Shown: one piece after another, positions 9,396 to 17,997 of the stretch
How positions within the stretch are numbered: position 1 is the stretch's first letter
Layout of the letters: every line of letters starts with the position of its first letter
Source: Lederbergia galactosidilytica
GTDB lineage: Bacteria > Bacillota > Bacilli > Bacillales > Bacillaceae_C
NCBI RefSeq assembly: GCF_017873565.1
Contig: NZ_JAGGKH010000013.1
Span: 1 to 64,000 of the forward strand
Length of the DNA: 64,000 nt
Reading direction: 5' to 3'
Position numbers and translations under genes: made by a program
The notes under the pieces: model-generated
The model's input: the letters and a program-made list of their open reading frames with translations, nothing else
Databases searched by the model: none
Told to the model about the DNA's origin: nothing

Positions 9396-9871
9396 TCAGC
9401 AAATATTTAAAACTATATTTTACATATAATGTAGTTTTGGTGTACTATCCTTTCATTCAAATTACACCATGCTTATTTTTATGTCAAGACGTTCGAATTA
9501 AAAAAATAATTTATATTTCCACTTTAATACCGTAAGACATTTAGTTATATTATCAACTATACCAGATAGAACCAGTTGAGCCTATAGTTATTTTCTCATA
9601 AATTTCTTCTTAGAGTGTTACCGACAATTTCTTCTTATATCCTTTAAAAGCCGCTCGGAAAAATATGTAGAATCATTACAGAAGAAAATAGAAACAAACG
9701 AAAATTGCGTTTTTTATTGTTTACTGTGAAACAAGTTTTAGGGCTAGGGGCTAGCGTCTAATGAGTCTCTTTGCTATTGGTGCTAAAAACATATAATATT
9801 GTATTGCCGAGTATGCAAAAATCCTTTATCGATCGTACTAAAGGATTTTCTAAATTCAATATAAACGCATA

Positions 9872-9912
9872 CGCAAAAAACAAGCCACTCTTTAATGAGT
9901 AACTTGTTTTCA
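9872..9912 (-). terminator. Terminator of the intact sugar-binding lipoprotein gene
   Basis: Reading the minus strand, AAACAAG-TTACTC pairs with GAGTGG-CTTGTTT and is followed by TTTT. It lies directly after the stop codon at 9924. Confidence 0.8.
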
Positions 9913-9923
9913 TTGATTTATTG

Positions 9924-11510
9924 TTAATTATTTTGATATCTTTCATAAGCTGTCTTCTGAATTTCCATATATTCCTCTAAGCCCATTTTTTCGATATTTT
10001 TAACAAATGTATCCCATTTTCCAAAAGATTCCTCGCCCACGATAAATTTATCTTGCATTTCATTCACATATTTTTCAATATCAGCCGAAAGAGCTGCAAG
10101 CTTTTTCGCTTCTTCATCCGTATAAGTGAAAGGTGGCCAAGCTTCTTCAATAAGATAAGGTTCCATCTTTGCTGCAGCTTCAAGGGCTTGATCAGCTGCC
10201 TCCGAACCATCAAAATATTTTTCTTTCAAGATTCCAGGTGCGCCAATCCCAAGCCAAGCAAGATAATTAGTAATTTGCTCATCCTTTGATATCCCATCTT
10301 CACTTTGAGTAATTTTATCTACATACTTATAGTCTCCATCATCTGTAACTTCATAAGTTTCTCCTTCCACCCCCATATAAAACAAACGGGAACCTTCATC
10401 ACTATAGAAATAATCGACCCATCTAATTGTGGCAGCTGGATTAGGATTTTCATTAGTTAATACAAATTTCCCAATATGTCCTACCGGATTCGCTACTTGG
10501 GCAAATTTTTGTTCACCATCAGGTCCTTTTAACGGCAGTCCACCCACATACTGCTCGCCTGCTTCTTCCCCAAAAAGTTCAACCGGGGCATAGAAAGCCG
10601 TACTTGCATATTTACCATCTTTTCCATTTGCTAAAAAATTCGCTAATTCAATCGTATAAATATTTTGTTCAATTAATTTTTCACTATATAATTTGTTGAG
10701 ATACCCAAGCATTTCTCTATATCCATCTGTAATCGGATAAAAGCGAATATCACCTGTTTCTGGATCCTTATCAATAAAATCCCGTCCTGTCGTTCCAACT
10801 CCAAAAGAACCTTTTAACCAACCGATCATTCCATTCATATCTCGCCCACCAAATGGTGTCATATTAGGGGTTTCTTTTTGAACAGCTTTAAGGTATTGAT
10901 AAAACTCATCTGTGGATTCAGGTATGTCCATTCCTACTTTATTAAGTACCTCTTGGTTAAACCATGGGAGTGGGTGAGTCCTGACAGATGTAAATTCCGG
11001 ATCAAGGATGACGGGAAGTGAATAAATTTTTCCATCCGGAAAAGTAATTGCCTTCCGTATTTCTGGATTTTCCTCCATAAGTTTCTTTACATTTGGGGCA
11101 TATTGATCAATTAAATCATTTAATTCCAGAAAAAGACCTTGTTGGCCATATTTAAAAATATCTAAAGTCGGCATATTCGCCGCATAAAAGGCATCCGGCA
11201 GATTACCACCTGCTAAAGCAAGATTCCTTTTTTCATCTACCCCTTCTTGAGGTACCTGCTCCCAGTCAATATGCACATTCGTCATATCCTCATACGTATT
11301 CCAGATTAAAATATCATCCCAGTTACTTTGCGTCTTAGCACCCATTCCTGCAAACATTTTTATCGTAATCGGTTCATTAACAATCGGCATGCCTGTCTCA
11401 TTAAAGTTTTCATCTGGTCCTTCCTCTACGTTATTGCTTTCTGTGCCTTTACTACAGGCTGTTTGAAAGATAATCAGTAGAATCATAAGTCCATATAATG
11501 GTTTCTTCAT
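9924..11510 (-). CDS. Extracellular sugar-binding lipoprotein (Lpl-type)
   Basis: A 528-aa solute-binding protein of the large LplA-type family that delivers oligosaccharides to CUT1 ABC permeases with LplB/LplC partners. The signal peptide ends in the lipobox LIIFQTACSKG (Cys about 19), so it is anchored to the outer membrane face. FNETGMPIVNEPITIKMFAG begins the mature binding fold. It is closely related throughout to the pseudogene at 7421-9025. A strong GGAGGAG ribosome site precedes the ATG. No permease genes adjoin it, only a DUF624 gene upstream, so its transporter partners must be encoded elsewhere, possibly those at 53-55 kb. The ligand is unknown. Confidence 0.88.
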   Translation of the reverse strand: MKKPLYGLMILLIIFQTACSKGTESNNVEEGPDENFNETGMPIVNEPITIKMFAGMGAKTQSNWDDILIWNTYEDMTNVHIDWEQVPQEGVDEKRNLALAGGNLPDAFYAANMPTLDIFKYGQQGLFLELNDLIDQYAPNVKKLMEENPEIRKAITFPDGKIYSLPVILDPEFTSVRTHPLPWFNQEVLNKVGMDIPESTDEFYQYLKAVQKETPNMTPFGGRDMNGMIGWLKGSFGVGTTGRDFIDKDPETGDIRFYPITDGYREMLGYLNKLYSEKLIEQNIYTIELANFLANGKDGKYASTAFYAPVELFGEEAGEQYVGGLPLKGPDGEQKFAQVANPVGHIGKFVLTNENPNPAATIRWVDYFYSDEGSRLFYMGVEGETYEVTDDGDYKYVDKITQSEDGISKDEQITNYLAWLGIGAPGILKEKYFDGSEAADQALEAAAKMEPYLIEEAWPPFTYTDEEAKKLAALSADIEKYVNEMQDKFIVGEESFGKWDTFVKNIEKMGLEEYMEIQKTAYERYQNN

Positions 11511-11648
11511 CCCTGTACTCCTCCTGCTAAATTAATAGATTTTAAATCTATATTCTCTTTCGTTTTACGTAATAATTCATTTGTATTCGTTTACAGAGAA
11601 GATTACTAGTAGTTGTTTTCAACTAGCGATAAAAAAGGAAACGATCAT

Positions 11649-12284
11649 TCATGCTTCCATTATTTTATCATGCTCCGTCTCTGTTTCTGTTACAAAACCG
11701 AGAAAGGCATGTAAGGCAATTTTAATCCAGAAGTATGCTACGGGGGTAATCAGAAATACAGCGAGAATAATAGACATTTTATAACTCACCCAGCACACTG
11801 TAATCAGCATTAAAGCCACCACGATGGTATGAAAAGGCCGAATTAAAGTGATTAGAAAAGAACCTCTTACTAAATGAACAAACGAAATTTCCATATGTAC
11901 AAGGGATGGTAATCCATGAATAAGTAGAATAACTAAAATAGCTATCACAAAATAAGCGCCATATATGAGGACTTGACTAAACACCCCATCTACTTGTTGA
12001 AAATGCTGGATGGCCATGAACATAGCTAGGATAATTCCGATTATAGGCAGCCCAAATAAATTTACTTTTACAAACATTTCTTTATAAGAACGCCAAAACA
12101 TCTTTACGATCGATGGCTCTGCTGTCTCTCGTAAATATTGCCGGGCTACTGCCATAATAGCTAGAAGAGCTGGTAAGAAACCAATTATCCCTAAACCTAG
12201 AACAGTAAAAGTCATGAATAATACTTGTAAAATCATCACTCTTTTTCCGATCTGACTCCAGTTCATTAAAGTTTCAGATTGCAT
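11649..12284 (-). CDS. DUF624 (YesL-type) membrane protein
   Basis: A 211-aa integral membrane protein of the DUF624/YesL family, with about five hydrophobic helices (near residues 15-45, 75-95, 105-128, 145-165 and 170-195). Family members accompany LplABC-type carbohydrate ABC transporters and YesMN regulators; their biochemical role is not established. It lies 138 bp upstream of the intact sugar-binding lipoprotein gene, in the same direction, and probably in one transcription unit. A second DUF624 gene sits in the complete Lpl operon at 52.3 kb, which supports the functional link. Confidence 0.82.
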   Translation of the reverse strand: MQSETLMNWSQIGKRVMILQVLFMTFTVLGLGIIGFLPALLAIMAVARQYLRETAEPSIVKMFWRSYKEMFVKVNLFGLPIIGIILAMFMAIQHFQQVDGVFSQVLIYGAYFVIAILVILLIHGLPSLVHMEISFVHLVRGSFLITLIRPFHTIVVALMLITVCWVSYKMSIILAVFLITPVAYFWIKIALHAFLGFVTETETEHDKIMEA

Positions 12285-12475
12285 AAAGTCATCTCCCTTA
12301 CCTGATATATACGTATATTCATCTTTTTTGACAGCTTAAATTTATTACACTTCCGACTTTCTATTCATTTCCCTAAATAAATTGATAAGTTAGCAATATT
12401 CGCAGAAAAAATGTTTATCTAGCATATAATACGACTATTTCCCCGGAAATTCTTTTGTAATTTTTTCATTGCACG

Positions 12476-12657
12476 CTATTTTTTAAAGCATCCTGTTTTA
12501 AGCACATACTCTTTTTCCTCCAGTCTTTTTAAGACAGGATAAGACTACCGTAACTAGATTGATAGAAAAAGCCGACTGTATAATCAATTGTCTTTTTAAA
12601 ATCATAGCCACTCATAGGCTGTTCGAGTAGCAGACCTAAGAGGATGAATTCCAACAT
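12476..12657 (-). pseudogene. PadR-family regulator, frameshifted and truncated
   Basis: From the ATG at 12657 the frame reads MLEFILLGLLLEQPMSGYDF, the classic PadR winged-helix N-terminus. It continues to ...SSYGSL, where one base is missing. In the next frame it carries on YPVLKRLEEKEYVLK, the PadR recognition region, and then stops (TAG at 12476-12478). The C-terminal dimerisation half is gone. The GGAGGCGG ribosome site is intact and an operator-like repeat sits just upstream, so the control region outlived the gene. It is too short to appear as an ordinary ORF. Confidence 0.8.
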
Positions 12658-12668
12658 TTCACCGCCTC

Positions 12669-12702
12669 CATATATCGAAATTATATATCGATTAGATATA
12701 TT
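12669..12702. promoter_or_regulatory. Operator-like repeats upstream of the dead PadR gene
   Basis: An inverted pair ATATATC / GATATAT and two copies of TCGATATAT on the minus strand lie immediately upstream of the ribosome site. This is typical placement for PadR autorepression. Binding is inferred from position only. Confidence 0.4.
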
Positions 12703-12742
12703 TTTCAATCTTTTAAAAATACAGTTTTCTTAATTTTGTGAT

Positions 12743-12780
12743 CAAAAAAGCACCCCCTTGTTTTCAACAAGTGGGTGCTC
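12743..12780 (-). terminator. Terminator of the GH13 glucosidase gene
   Basis: Reading the minus strand, AGCACCCACTTG pairs with CAAGGGGGTGCT across a 7-nt loop and is followed by TTTTTTG. Confidence 0.85.
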
Positions 12781-12803
12781 ATTGGTTTAATTGATTTTTG
12801 ATA

Positions 12804-14477
12804 TTAAACTCGATATACTCGCGCCTCAAATGGCTTTAATTGGATCTCTTTTATATGATCATGATCAGCTACATCAATATTCGCCAATAGCAATTGACTT
12901 GAGGTGACTGCAAAAGGTAAAGATTCATTCATCTGAGCTGCTTCACCTGTTAAATTAGCAAGAATCACGACTTTTTCCTCTTCCAATGTTCGGGTATAAG
13001 CATAAATTTGTGGGTGATCTGATAGTAGAAGATCATATGTCCCATAAGTAAAGAGTTCATGCTCTTTTTTAAGCTTAATCATCTTTTTATAAAAATGCAG
13101 AATAGAATGTTCATCTTGCAGCTGTTTTTCAACATTAATGGTTTTGTAATTAGGATTAACTCCTAACCACGGTGTACCTGTTGTGAAACCCGCTTGTGGA
13201 TCATCTGACCATTGCATAGGTGTACGAGAATTATCACGGCTAGCAAGCCAGATTTCCTTCATGATTTCCTCATGTGGTACTCCTTCTTCACGTTTAATTC
13301 GATACATATTTTTATCCGCGACATCATTATATTCTTCAATTGAATCAAACTTCACATTTGTCATTCCAATTTCTTGACCTTGATAAATAAATGGTGTTCC
13401 TTGCATAAGGAAGTACATAGCTGCAAGGGCGGTCGCACTTTCATACCAATGCTCTTGATCATTTCCCCATGTAGAAACACGGCGTGGTTGATCATGGTTT
13501 TCAATGAACAGAGCATTCCAGCCTTTGTTTTCAAGAGCCTTCTGCCATTTCGTTAAAGCTTCTTTCAGACCGATAATATCCAAATTTGTTTGCCCTTCTG
13601 TATTCCATAAATCTAAATGTTCAAATTGGAAAACCATATTAAACTTTCCTTTTTCCTCACTGATCCATTCATATAAATCTTCTTGATTTTCTACTTTAAC
13701 ACCATTAGCCTCTCCAACTGTCATGATGTCGTATTTTGAAAATGTCTCTTCCTTTAATTCTTGAAGATACTTATGGATTCCTGGGACATTCATATGTTTA
13801 TCAAATGATGGCACGTATTTTAACCCATCTGGATTTGGCATATCCGCAAGTCCGTCTTCTTTATTAATATGGCTAATTGCATCAACACGAAATCCATCAA
13901 TCCCTTTGTCCAACCACCAATTGACCATATCATATAAAGCCTGACGAACATCTGGATTTCTCCAATTTAAATCAGGTTGTTTTTTAGAAAAGATGTGCAT
14001 ATAATACTGTTCCGTTTGCTCATCATACTGCCATGCTGAACCACTAAAAATACTTTCCCAGTTATTTGGTTCTTTGCCGTCTTTCCCATCGCGCCAAATA
14101 TACCAATCCCGCTTTGGATTATCTTTTGAAGACCTAGATTCAATAAACCAAGGATGTTCATCACTTGTATGATTAATGACCAAGTCAATAATTAATTTCA
14201 TGTCTCTTTTATGTACTTCTTCTAATAACTGATCAAAATCAGCCATTGTACCAAATTCATCCATAATATCTTGATAATCACTGATATCATAACCATTATC
14301 ATCATTTGGCGATTTATACATTGGCGACATCCAAATGACATCGATACCTAAATCACGAATATAATCTAATTTTGAAATCATTCCTTGTAAGTCGCCTATT
14401 CCATCACCATTAGAGTCCATAAAACTACGCGGATACACTTGATATGCTACTGCTTCTTTCCACCAATTCTTTTTCAT
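12804..14477 (-). CDS. malL: Oligo-1,6-glucosidase / alpha-glucosidase (GH13)
   Basis: A 557-aa cytoplasmic GH13 enzyme of the MalL/oligo-1,6-glucosidase subfamily. It hydrolyses alpha-1,6 and other alpha-glucosidic bonds in isomalto-oligosaccharides and, in several Bacillus members, sucrose. The conserved regions are DLVINHTSDEHPWF, GFRVDAISHI (nucleophile Asp near 199), VGEANG (acid/base Glu near 255) and FIENHDQPR (Asp near 329), followed by the C-terminal beta domain. Length is normal (about 555-565). AGAGGGATAATAA precedes the ATG. It is the last gene of a co-directional set with a GH32 fructosidase and a CUT1 importer, so it probably splits the glucose-containing part of the imported sugar. 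Specificity within the subfamily is uncertain. Confidence 0.9.
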   Translation of the reverse strand: MKKNWWKEAVAYQVYPRSFMDSNGDGIGDLQGMISKLDYIRDLGIDVIWMSPMYKSPNDDNGYDISDYQDIMDEFGTMADFDQLLEEVHKRDMKLIIDLVINHTSDEHPWFIESRSSKDNPKRDWYIWRDGKDGKEPNNWESIFSGSAWQYDEQTEQYYMHIFSKKQPDLNWRNPDVRQALYDMVNWWLDKGIDGFRVDAISHINKEDGLADMPNPDGLKYVPSFDKHMNVPGIHKYLQELKEETFSKYDIMTVGEANGVKVENQEDLYEWISEEKGKFNMVFQFEHLDLWNTEGQTNLDIIGLKEALTKWQKALENKGWNALFIENHDQPRRVSTWGNDQEHWYESATALAAMYFLMQGTPFIYQGQEIGMTNVKFDSIEEYNDVADKNMYRIKREEGVPHEEIMKEIWLASRDNSRTPMQWSDDPQAGFTTGTPWLGVNPNYKTINVEKQLQDEHSILHFYKKMIKLKKEHELFTYGTYDLLLSDHPQIYAYTRTLEEEKVVILANLTGEAAQMNESLPFAVTSSQLLLANIDVADHDHIKEIQLKPFEARVYRV

Positions 14478-14570
14478 TTATTATCCCTCTCTCTTTCAGC
14501 TATATTTCTTATGATGTCTATTCATTGTTGTTAAACTAGGGAATCATACCGCTAATTCTTCTTTTAGTTA

Positions 14571-16052
14571 CTACACACTTTGTTTCAATGACCATTTTTC
14601 AAGTTGCACAATTTCAATTGCTGTGTCCGAGAAAAATTCGATTCCTGTAGAACCTTGCCCAGGATAGATACGTGCACTCATAACCATTTCTCCATTTTGC
14701 ATAAAAATTTCCACAGAAGATCGGTCTATAAATAAATGAAGTTGAAGCTGTCCATTCTGCAAGGCAAGTGGCGCCTTCCGAATCCCACCTGGTCCCTTTC
14801 CTGAGTGGGAACGATCCAATAGGATTTTTTCTTCAGCCACATCATAAGCTAAGGTTGTATATTCAGTCCCTGATTCATTCATACGTAAATTTAAGCCAAA
14901 TTTATTTGCCTCTTTCGCAGCAATAGTGACTTTCATTTCTAAACAATCTCCATTAATTCCATCCAATTGCCTGTCTTGATCAACAGTAATTTCTTGGTAC
15001 ATGATAGGATCATAACGGAGAGAAGCTAATTCGGGAATGGGCTCAATTTTCAGCTTTTCTTTTTCCATGGATAAAATACGAGGAATGGTCATTGCTCCTG
15101 CCCACTCTCGCTTTTGTTCGGGCATTTCGCTCTCCCACATAGCCATCCAAGCAATGACTATCCGTCTCCCTTGGTCGTCTATCAAAGTTTGCGGAGCATA
15201 GTAATCAAATCCGTGGTCTAAAGTCTGCCATTGCTCAGAAGTGAATTTTCCACTTTCTTCATTTAAATGCCCTATGACAGCTACGGATTGATGCAAATTA
15301 TGATAGTTATCTCCCTCAGGGTGAACACCTTGTGGAGACATAACCAAAAGGGCTTTATCATCCAGCTGGAACAAATCTGGGCATTCCCACATATATCCCT
15401 GATTTCCTTGTCCTTTCGCGAGAACATTCACAAATTCCCAGTCAAACAAATCGCTCGACCGATACAGTAATGCTTGGCCAATCCGATTCTTCGTTTGTGA
15501 ACCGAGAACACAATAGTACACATCACCTTTTTTCCATACCTTTGGGTCACGAAAATGGAAAGGATGAATATCTCCTTCAGGTACTTCTAAAATAACTGGA
15601 TTTTCCTTAATTTTTTCAAAATGGATCCCATCTTCACTTATCGCAATACATTGAACTTGCTTAAGATCCGTATCTTGATTAGGACCTGTCCACTGGTTCC
15701 CTGTATAAAACAAATATAATTTTTCATCTTTTTCTATAGCACTTCCTGAAAAACAACCATCTTTGTCATACCATTCACTAGGAGCCAAAGCAATCGGCAT
15801 TCTTTCCCAGTGAACGAGATCTTTACTTTTTACATGAGCCCAATGCATGGGTCCCCATTCAGGAGTGTATGGATGGTGCTGATAAAATAAATGATATTCC
15901 CCATTCCACATACAAAAACCATTCGGATCATTCATCCAATTGGCTTCTGGTGTAACATGGTAACACAAACGCCAATCATCTTGGCTTACTGTCTGTTTTA
16001 CTTCATTGATAGCAGACTGTGCCTTGGCAAGTTCCTTTTGATGTTTTCCCAT
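14571..16052 (-). CDS. Beta-fructofuranosidase / sucrose(-6-phosphate) hydrolase (GH32)
   Basis: A 493-aa GH32 enzyme without a signal peptide, so it is intracellular. The three catalytic blocks are visible: WMNDPNG (nucleophile Asp near 42), FRDPKVW (transition-state Asp near 165) and ECPDLF (acid/base Glu near 222). A C-terminal beta-sandwich follows, with IDRSSVEIF near 450. It cleaves terminal fructose from sucrose or fructo-oligosaccharides. Because the neighbouring importer is an ABC system, the substrate here is probably unphosphorylated, unlike in PTS-linked SacA loci. The gene lies 93 bp upstream of the GH13 gene and downstream of the permeases. AGGGGTTATTTAA precedes the ATG. Confidence 0.92.
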   Translation of the reverse strand: MGKHQKELAKAQSAINEVKQTVSQDDWRLCYHVTPEANWMNDPNGFCMWNGEYHLFYQHHPYTPEWGPMHWAHVKSKDLVHWERMPIALAPSEWYDKDGCFSGSAIEKDEKLYLFYTGNQWTGPNQDTDLKQVQCIAISEDGIHFEKIKENPVILEVPEGDIHPFHFRDPKVWKKGDVYYCVLGSQTKNRIGQALLYRSSDLFDWEFVNVLAKGQGNQGYMWECPDLFQLDDKALLVMSPQGVHPEGDNYHNLHQSVAVIGHLNEESGKFTSEQWQTLDHGFDYYAPQTLIDDQGRRIVIAWMAMWESEMPEQKREWAGAMTIPRILSMEKEKLKIEPIPELASLRYDPIMYQEITVDQDRQLDGINGDCLEMKVTIAAKEANKFGLNLRMNESGTEYTTLAYDVAEEKILLDRSHSGKGPGGIRKAPLALQNGQLQLHLFIDRSSVEIFMQNGEMVMSARIYPGQGSTGIEFFSDTAIEIVQLEKWSLKQSV

Positions 16053-16239
16053 TTAAATAACCCCTATCTCACTACTCCCTTTACTCCACACACGATCATC
16101 CATATGAAAATTGAGCCTTTGTAGAAAATTCACGTCTACATCGACTCAATTTAATAATGAAGCACATAAATTTAAATACTTATTCAGCTTGTACTTAAAT
16201 TCCAGTTCCGAATTTCCCTTTAAAAATCAGGCATTCTGC

Positions 16240-17058
16240 TTACTTAACAGCTCCCTCTGCCACACCTTTAATGATTTGCTTTTGGGCAAAGAAATAACCA
16301 ATAATAACAGGAATGATTGCAAGGGTTAATCCGGCTAGTGCTAAATGCCATTGCTTCGTATATTGTCCAAAGAAGAAGAACATTTTAATTGGAATCGTTG
16401 CTCTTGATTCTCCCAAAATCAAGGATGGAAGTAAATAGTCATTCCATATCCAAATGACATTGAGAATCCCTACTGTCACAGAAATTGGTTTTAACAAAGG
16501 GAAGATAATATGCCAGAAAATTTGGAAACGATTAGCCCCATCAATAACAGCTGCTTCATCAAGCGATTTAGAAACTCCGGTCATGGCACCATGATATAAG
16601 AAAATCGATAGACTACAACCGAATCCTAAATACATAAAGATTAGCCCAGCTTTATTTAACATGTTCACACTTCCAAATAAGGAAACGAGTGGAATCATTA
16701 CCGATTGGAAAGGAATAAGCATAGCTGCAACAAAAATCAGTAAGAGCAGTCCACTTAATTTACTTTTGTTTCGTGCTAATGCATATCCAGCCATCGATGA
16801 GAAAACAACAATAATGATAATACTACAAACCGTAATTAATAAGGAATTCCCCAATGATTTAATAAAATCCAAGTCTTCAAAAGCCCTGGAAAAGTTTTCA
16901 GTTGCCATTTCAGTAGGCAATCCTAAAACATTCGTAAAAATTTCCTTTTTTGTTTTAAAGGCATTCACAAGAATCAAATAAAACGGGGAGAGCCAGATTA
17001 ATCCAAGCAAAATTCCAAAAGCTTCTATTAAATATAAATTTCGCTTCTTGCTCTTCAC
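16240..17058 (-). CDS. Carbohydrate ABC transporter permease (MalG-type)
   Basis: A 272-aa inner-membrane permease of the CUT1 family with six predicted TM helices. The cytoplasmic EAA loop DEAAVIDGANRFQIFWHIIF (about 175-194) docks the ATPase. It starts at a GTG that overlaps the stop of the upstream permease gene by one base, with GGAGGT 9 nt upstream, which shows translational coupling. It forms a heterodimer with the product of 17058-17918. No ATPase gene occurs in this cluster, so a shared MsmX/MsmK-type ATPase encoded elsewhere is expected. Confidence 0.92.
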   Translation of the reverse strand: MKSKKRNLYLIEAFGILLGLIWLSPFYLILVNAFKTKKEIFTNVLGLPTEMATENFSRAFEDLDFIKSLGNSLLITVCSIIIIVVFSSMAGYALARNKSKLSGLLLLIFVAAMLIPFQSVMIPLVSLFGSVNMLNKAGLIFMYLGFGCSLSIFLYHGAMTGVSKSLDEAAVIDGANRFQIFWHIIFPLLKPISVTVGILNVIWIWNDYLLPSLILGESRATIPIKMFFFFGQYTKQWHLALAGLTLAIIPVIIGYFFAQKQIIKGVAEGAVK

Positions 17059-17918
17059 TATAGGTCTACCTCCCGTTTCTTATTGTAATAAACCTGAGTA
17101 AGGGCGATGATTGCAACGATAATAAAGAAAATAACAGCTTTTGCTTGTCCAAGTGCCATCTCATTTTGTGAAAAGGCAGTTTTTACAATATCCATCGCGA
17201 CCATTTGGGTCGAATCATATGGTCCCCCATTCGTTAGAGACAAGTTTTGGTCATAAATTTTAAAAGAGTTCGATAAAGTTAAAAACAAACTCACTGTAAA
17301 GGCAGGGGCAACAAGTGGAAATGTAATATTCTTAAACCGCTGAAAGCTATTAGCGCCATCAATTTGTGCTGCTTCAATTAGATCTTGCGGAATACTTTCT
17401 AAATAGGCGATATAAATAATCATAATGTAACCTGCCATTTGCCAGCAAGTTAAGATGACAAGGCCCCAAAAACCAGTGTTTGTCGTAGACAACCAACCAG
17501 TAAGTCCTTCAATCCCTAATGATTTCCCAATATTACTAAACACACTTATGAAAATAAACTGCCAAATAAATCCGAGAATAAGCCCTCCAATTAAGTTAGG
17601 CATGAAAAAGACTGTTCTTAAGAAATTACTAGATTTCAACTGCCTTGTTACTAAAAGAGCTAACCCAAGGCCAAGTACATTCAGTAATATCACTGTCACA
17701 ACCGCGAATTTGATCGTAAACCAAAGAGCCGGTAAAAAACTGTTATCTTTAAATGCAGTAACATAATTCTCAAGACCAATAAATTGACTAAAAGATAATC
17801 CATCCCAATCCGTAAAGGAGTAAAACACTCCCATAATGAGAGGGACAAAAACCACAAGACCTAATGCCAGTAAAGCTGGTCCTAAAAAAAGCCAAAATGA
17901 TACATCTTTATTTCGCAT
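17058..17918 (-). CDS. Carbohydrate ABC transporter permease (MalF-type)
   Basis: A 286-aa CUT1 permease with six predicted TM helices and an EAA loop EAAQIDGANSFQRFKNITFP (about 185-204). It pairs with the MalG-type permease that overlaps its stop codon. A GTG lies 6 nt upstream in frame, but it sits inside the ribosome site GGAGGGG, so the ATG at 17918 is chosen. It follows the binding-protein gene after a strong stem-loop, the usual arrangement for making fewer permeases than binding proteins. Confidence 0.92.
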   Translation of the reverse strand: MRNKDVSFWLFLGPALLALGLVVFVPLIMGVFYSFTDWDGLSFSQFIGLENYVTAFKDNSFLPALWFTIKFAVVTVILLNVLGLGLALLVTRQLKSSNFLRTVFFMPNLIGGLILGFIWQFIFISVFSNIGKSLGIEGLTGWLSTTNTGFWGLVILTCWQMAGYIMIIYIAYLESIPQDLIEAAQIDGANSFQRFKNITFPLVAPAFTVSLFLTLSNSFKIYDQNLSLTNGGPYDSTQMVAMDIVKTAFSQNEMALGQAKAVIFFIIVAIIALTQVYYNKKREVDL

Positions 17919-17941
17919 GCTCACCCCTCCGAATCAAAACC

Positions 17942-17985
17942 GGAAGAACAGCTGACATATTTTTTTCGTTTGTCAGCTGTTATTC
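17942..17985 (-). terminator. Stem-loop between binding-protein and permease genes
   Basis: A perfect 11-bp stem, AACAGCTGACA (17947-17957) with TGTCAGCTGTT (17971-17981), extends by GGAA/TTCC outside. There is no long T-run, so it more likely protects the upstream mRNA end or causes partial termination than complete termination. Confidence 0.6.
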
Positions 17986-17997
17986 CTTGGTTACGAA

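Larger units (their letters stand above)
9026..9871. other. Long intergenic region between the paralogous lipoprotein genes
   Basis: About 850 bp of AT-rich DNA upstream of the broken lipoprotein gene. It holds two cre-like sites and otherwise no ORF I can support. The minus-strand open frame at 9758-9946 overlaps the neighbouring terminator and has no family match. Confidence 0.45.

Noticed and set aside
9758-9946. Minus-strand open frame of 62 codons
   Set aside because: It overlaps the terminator and 3' end of the lipoprotein gene and has no ribosome site.
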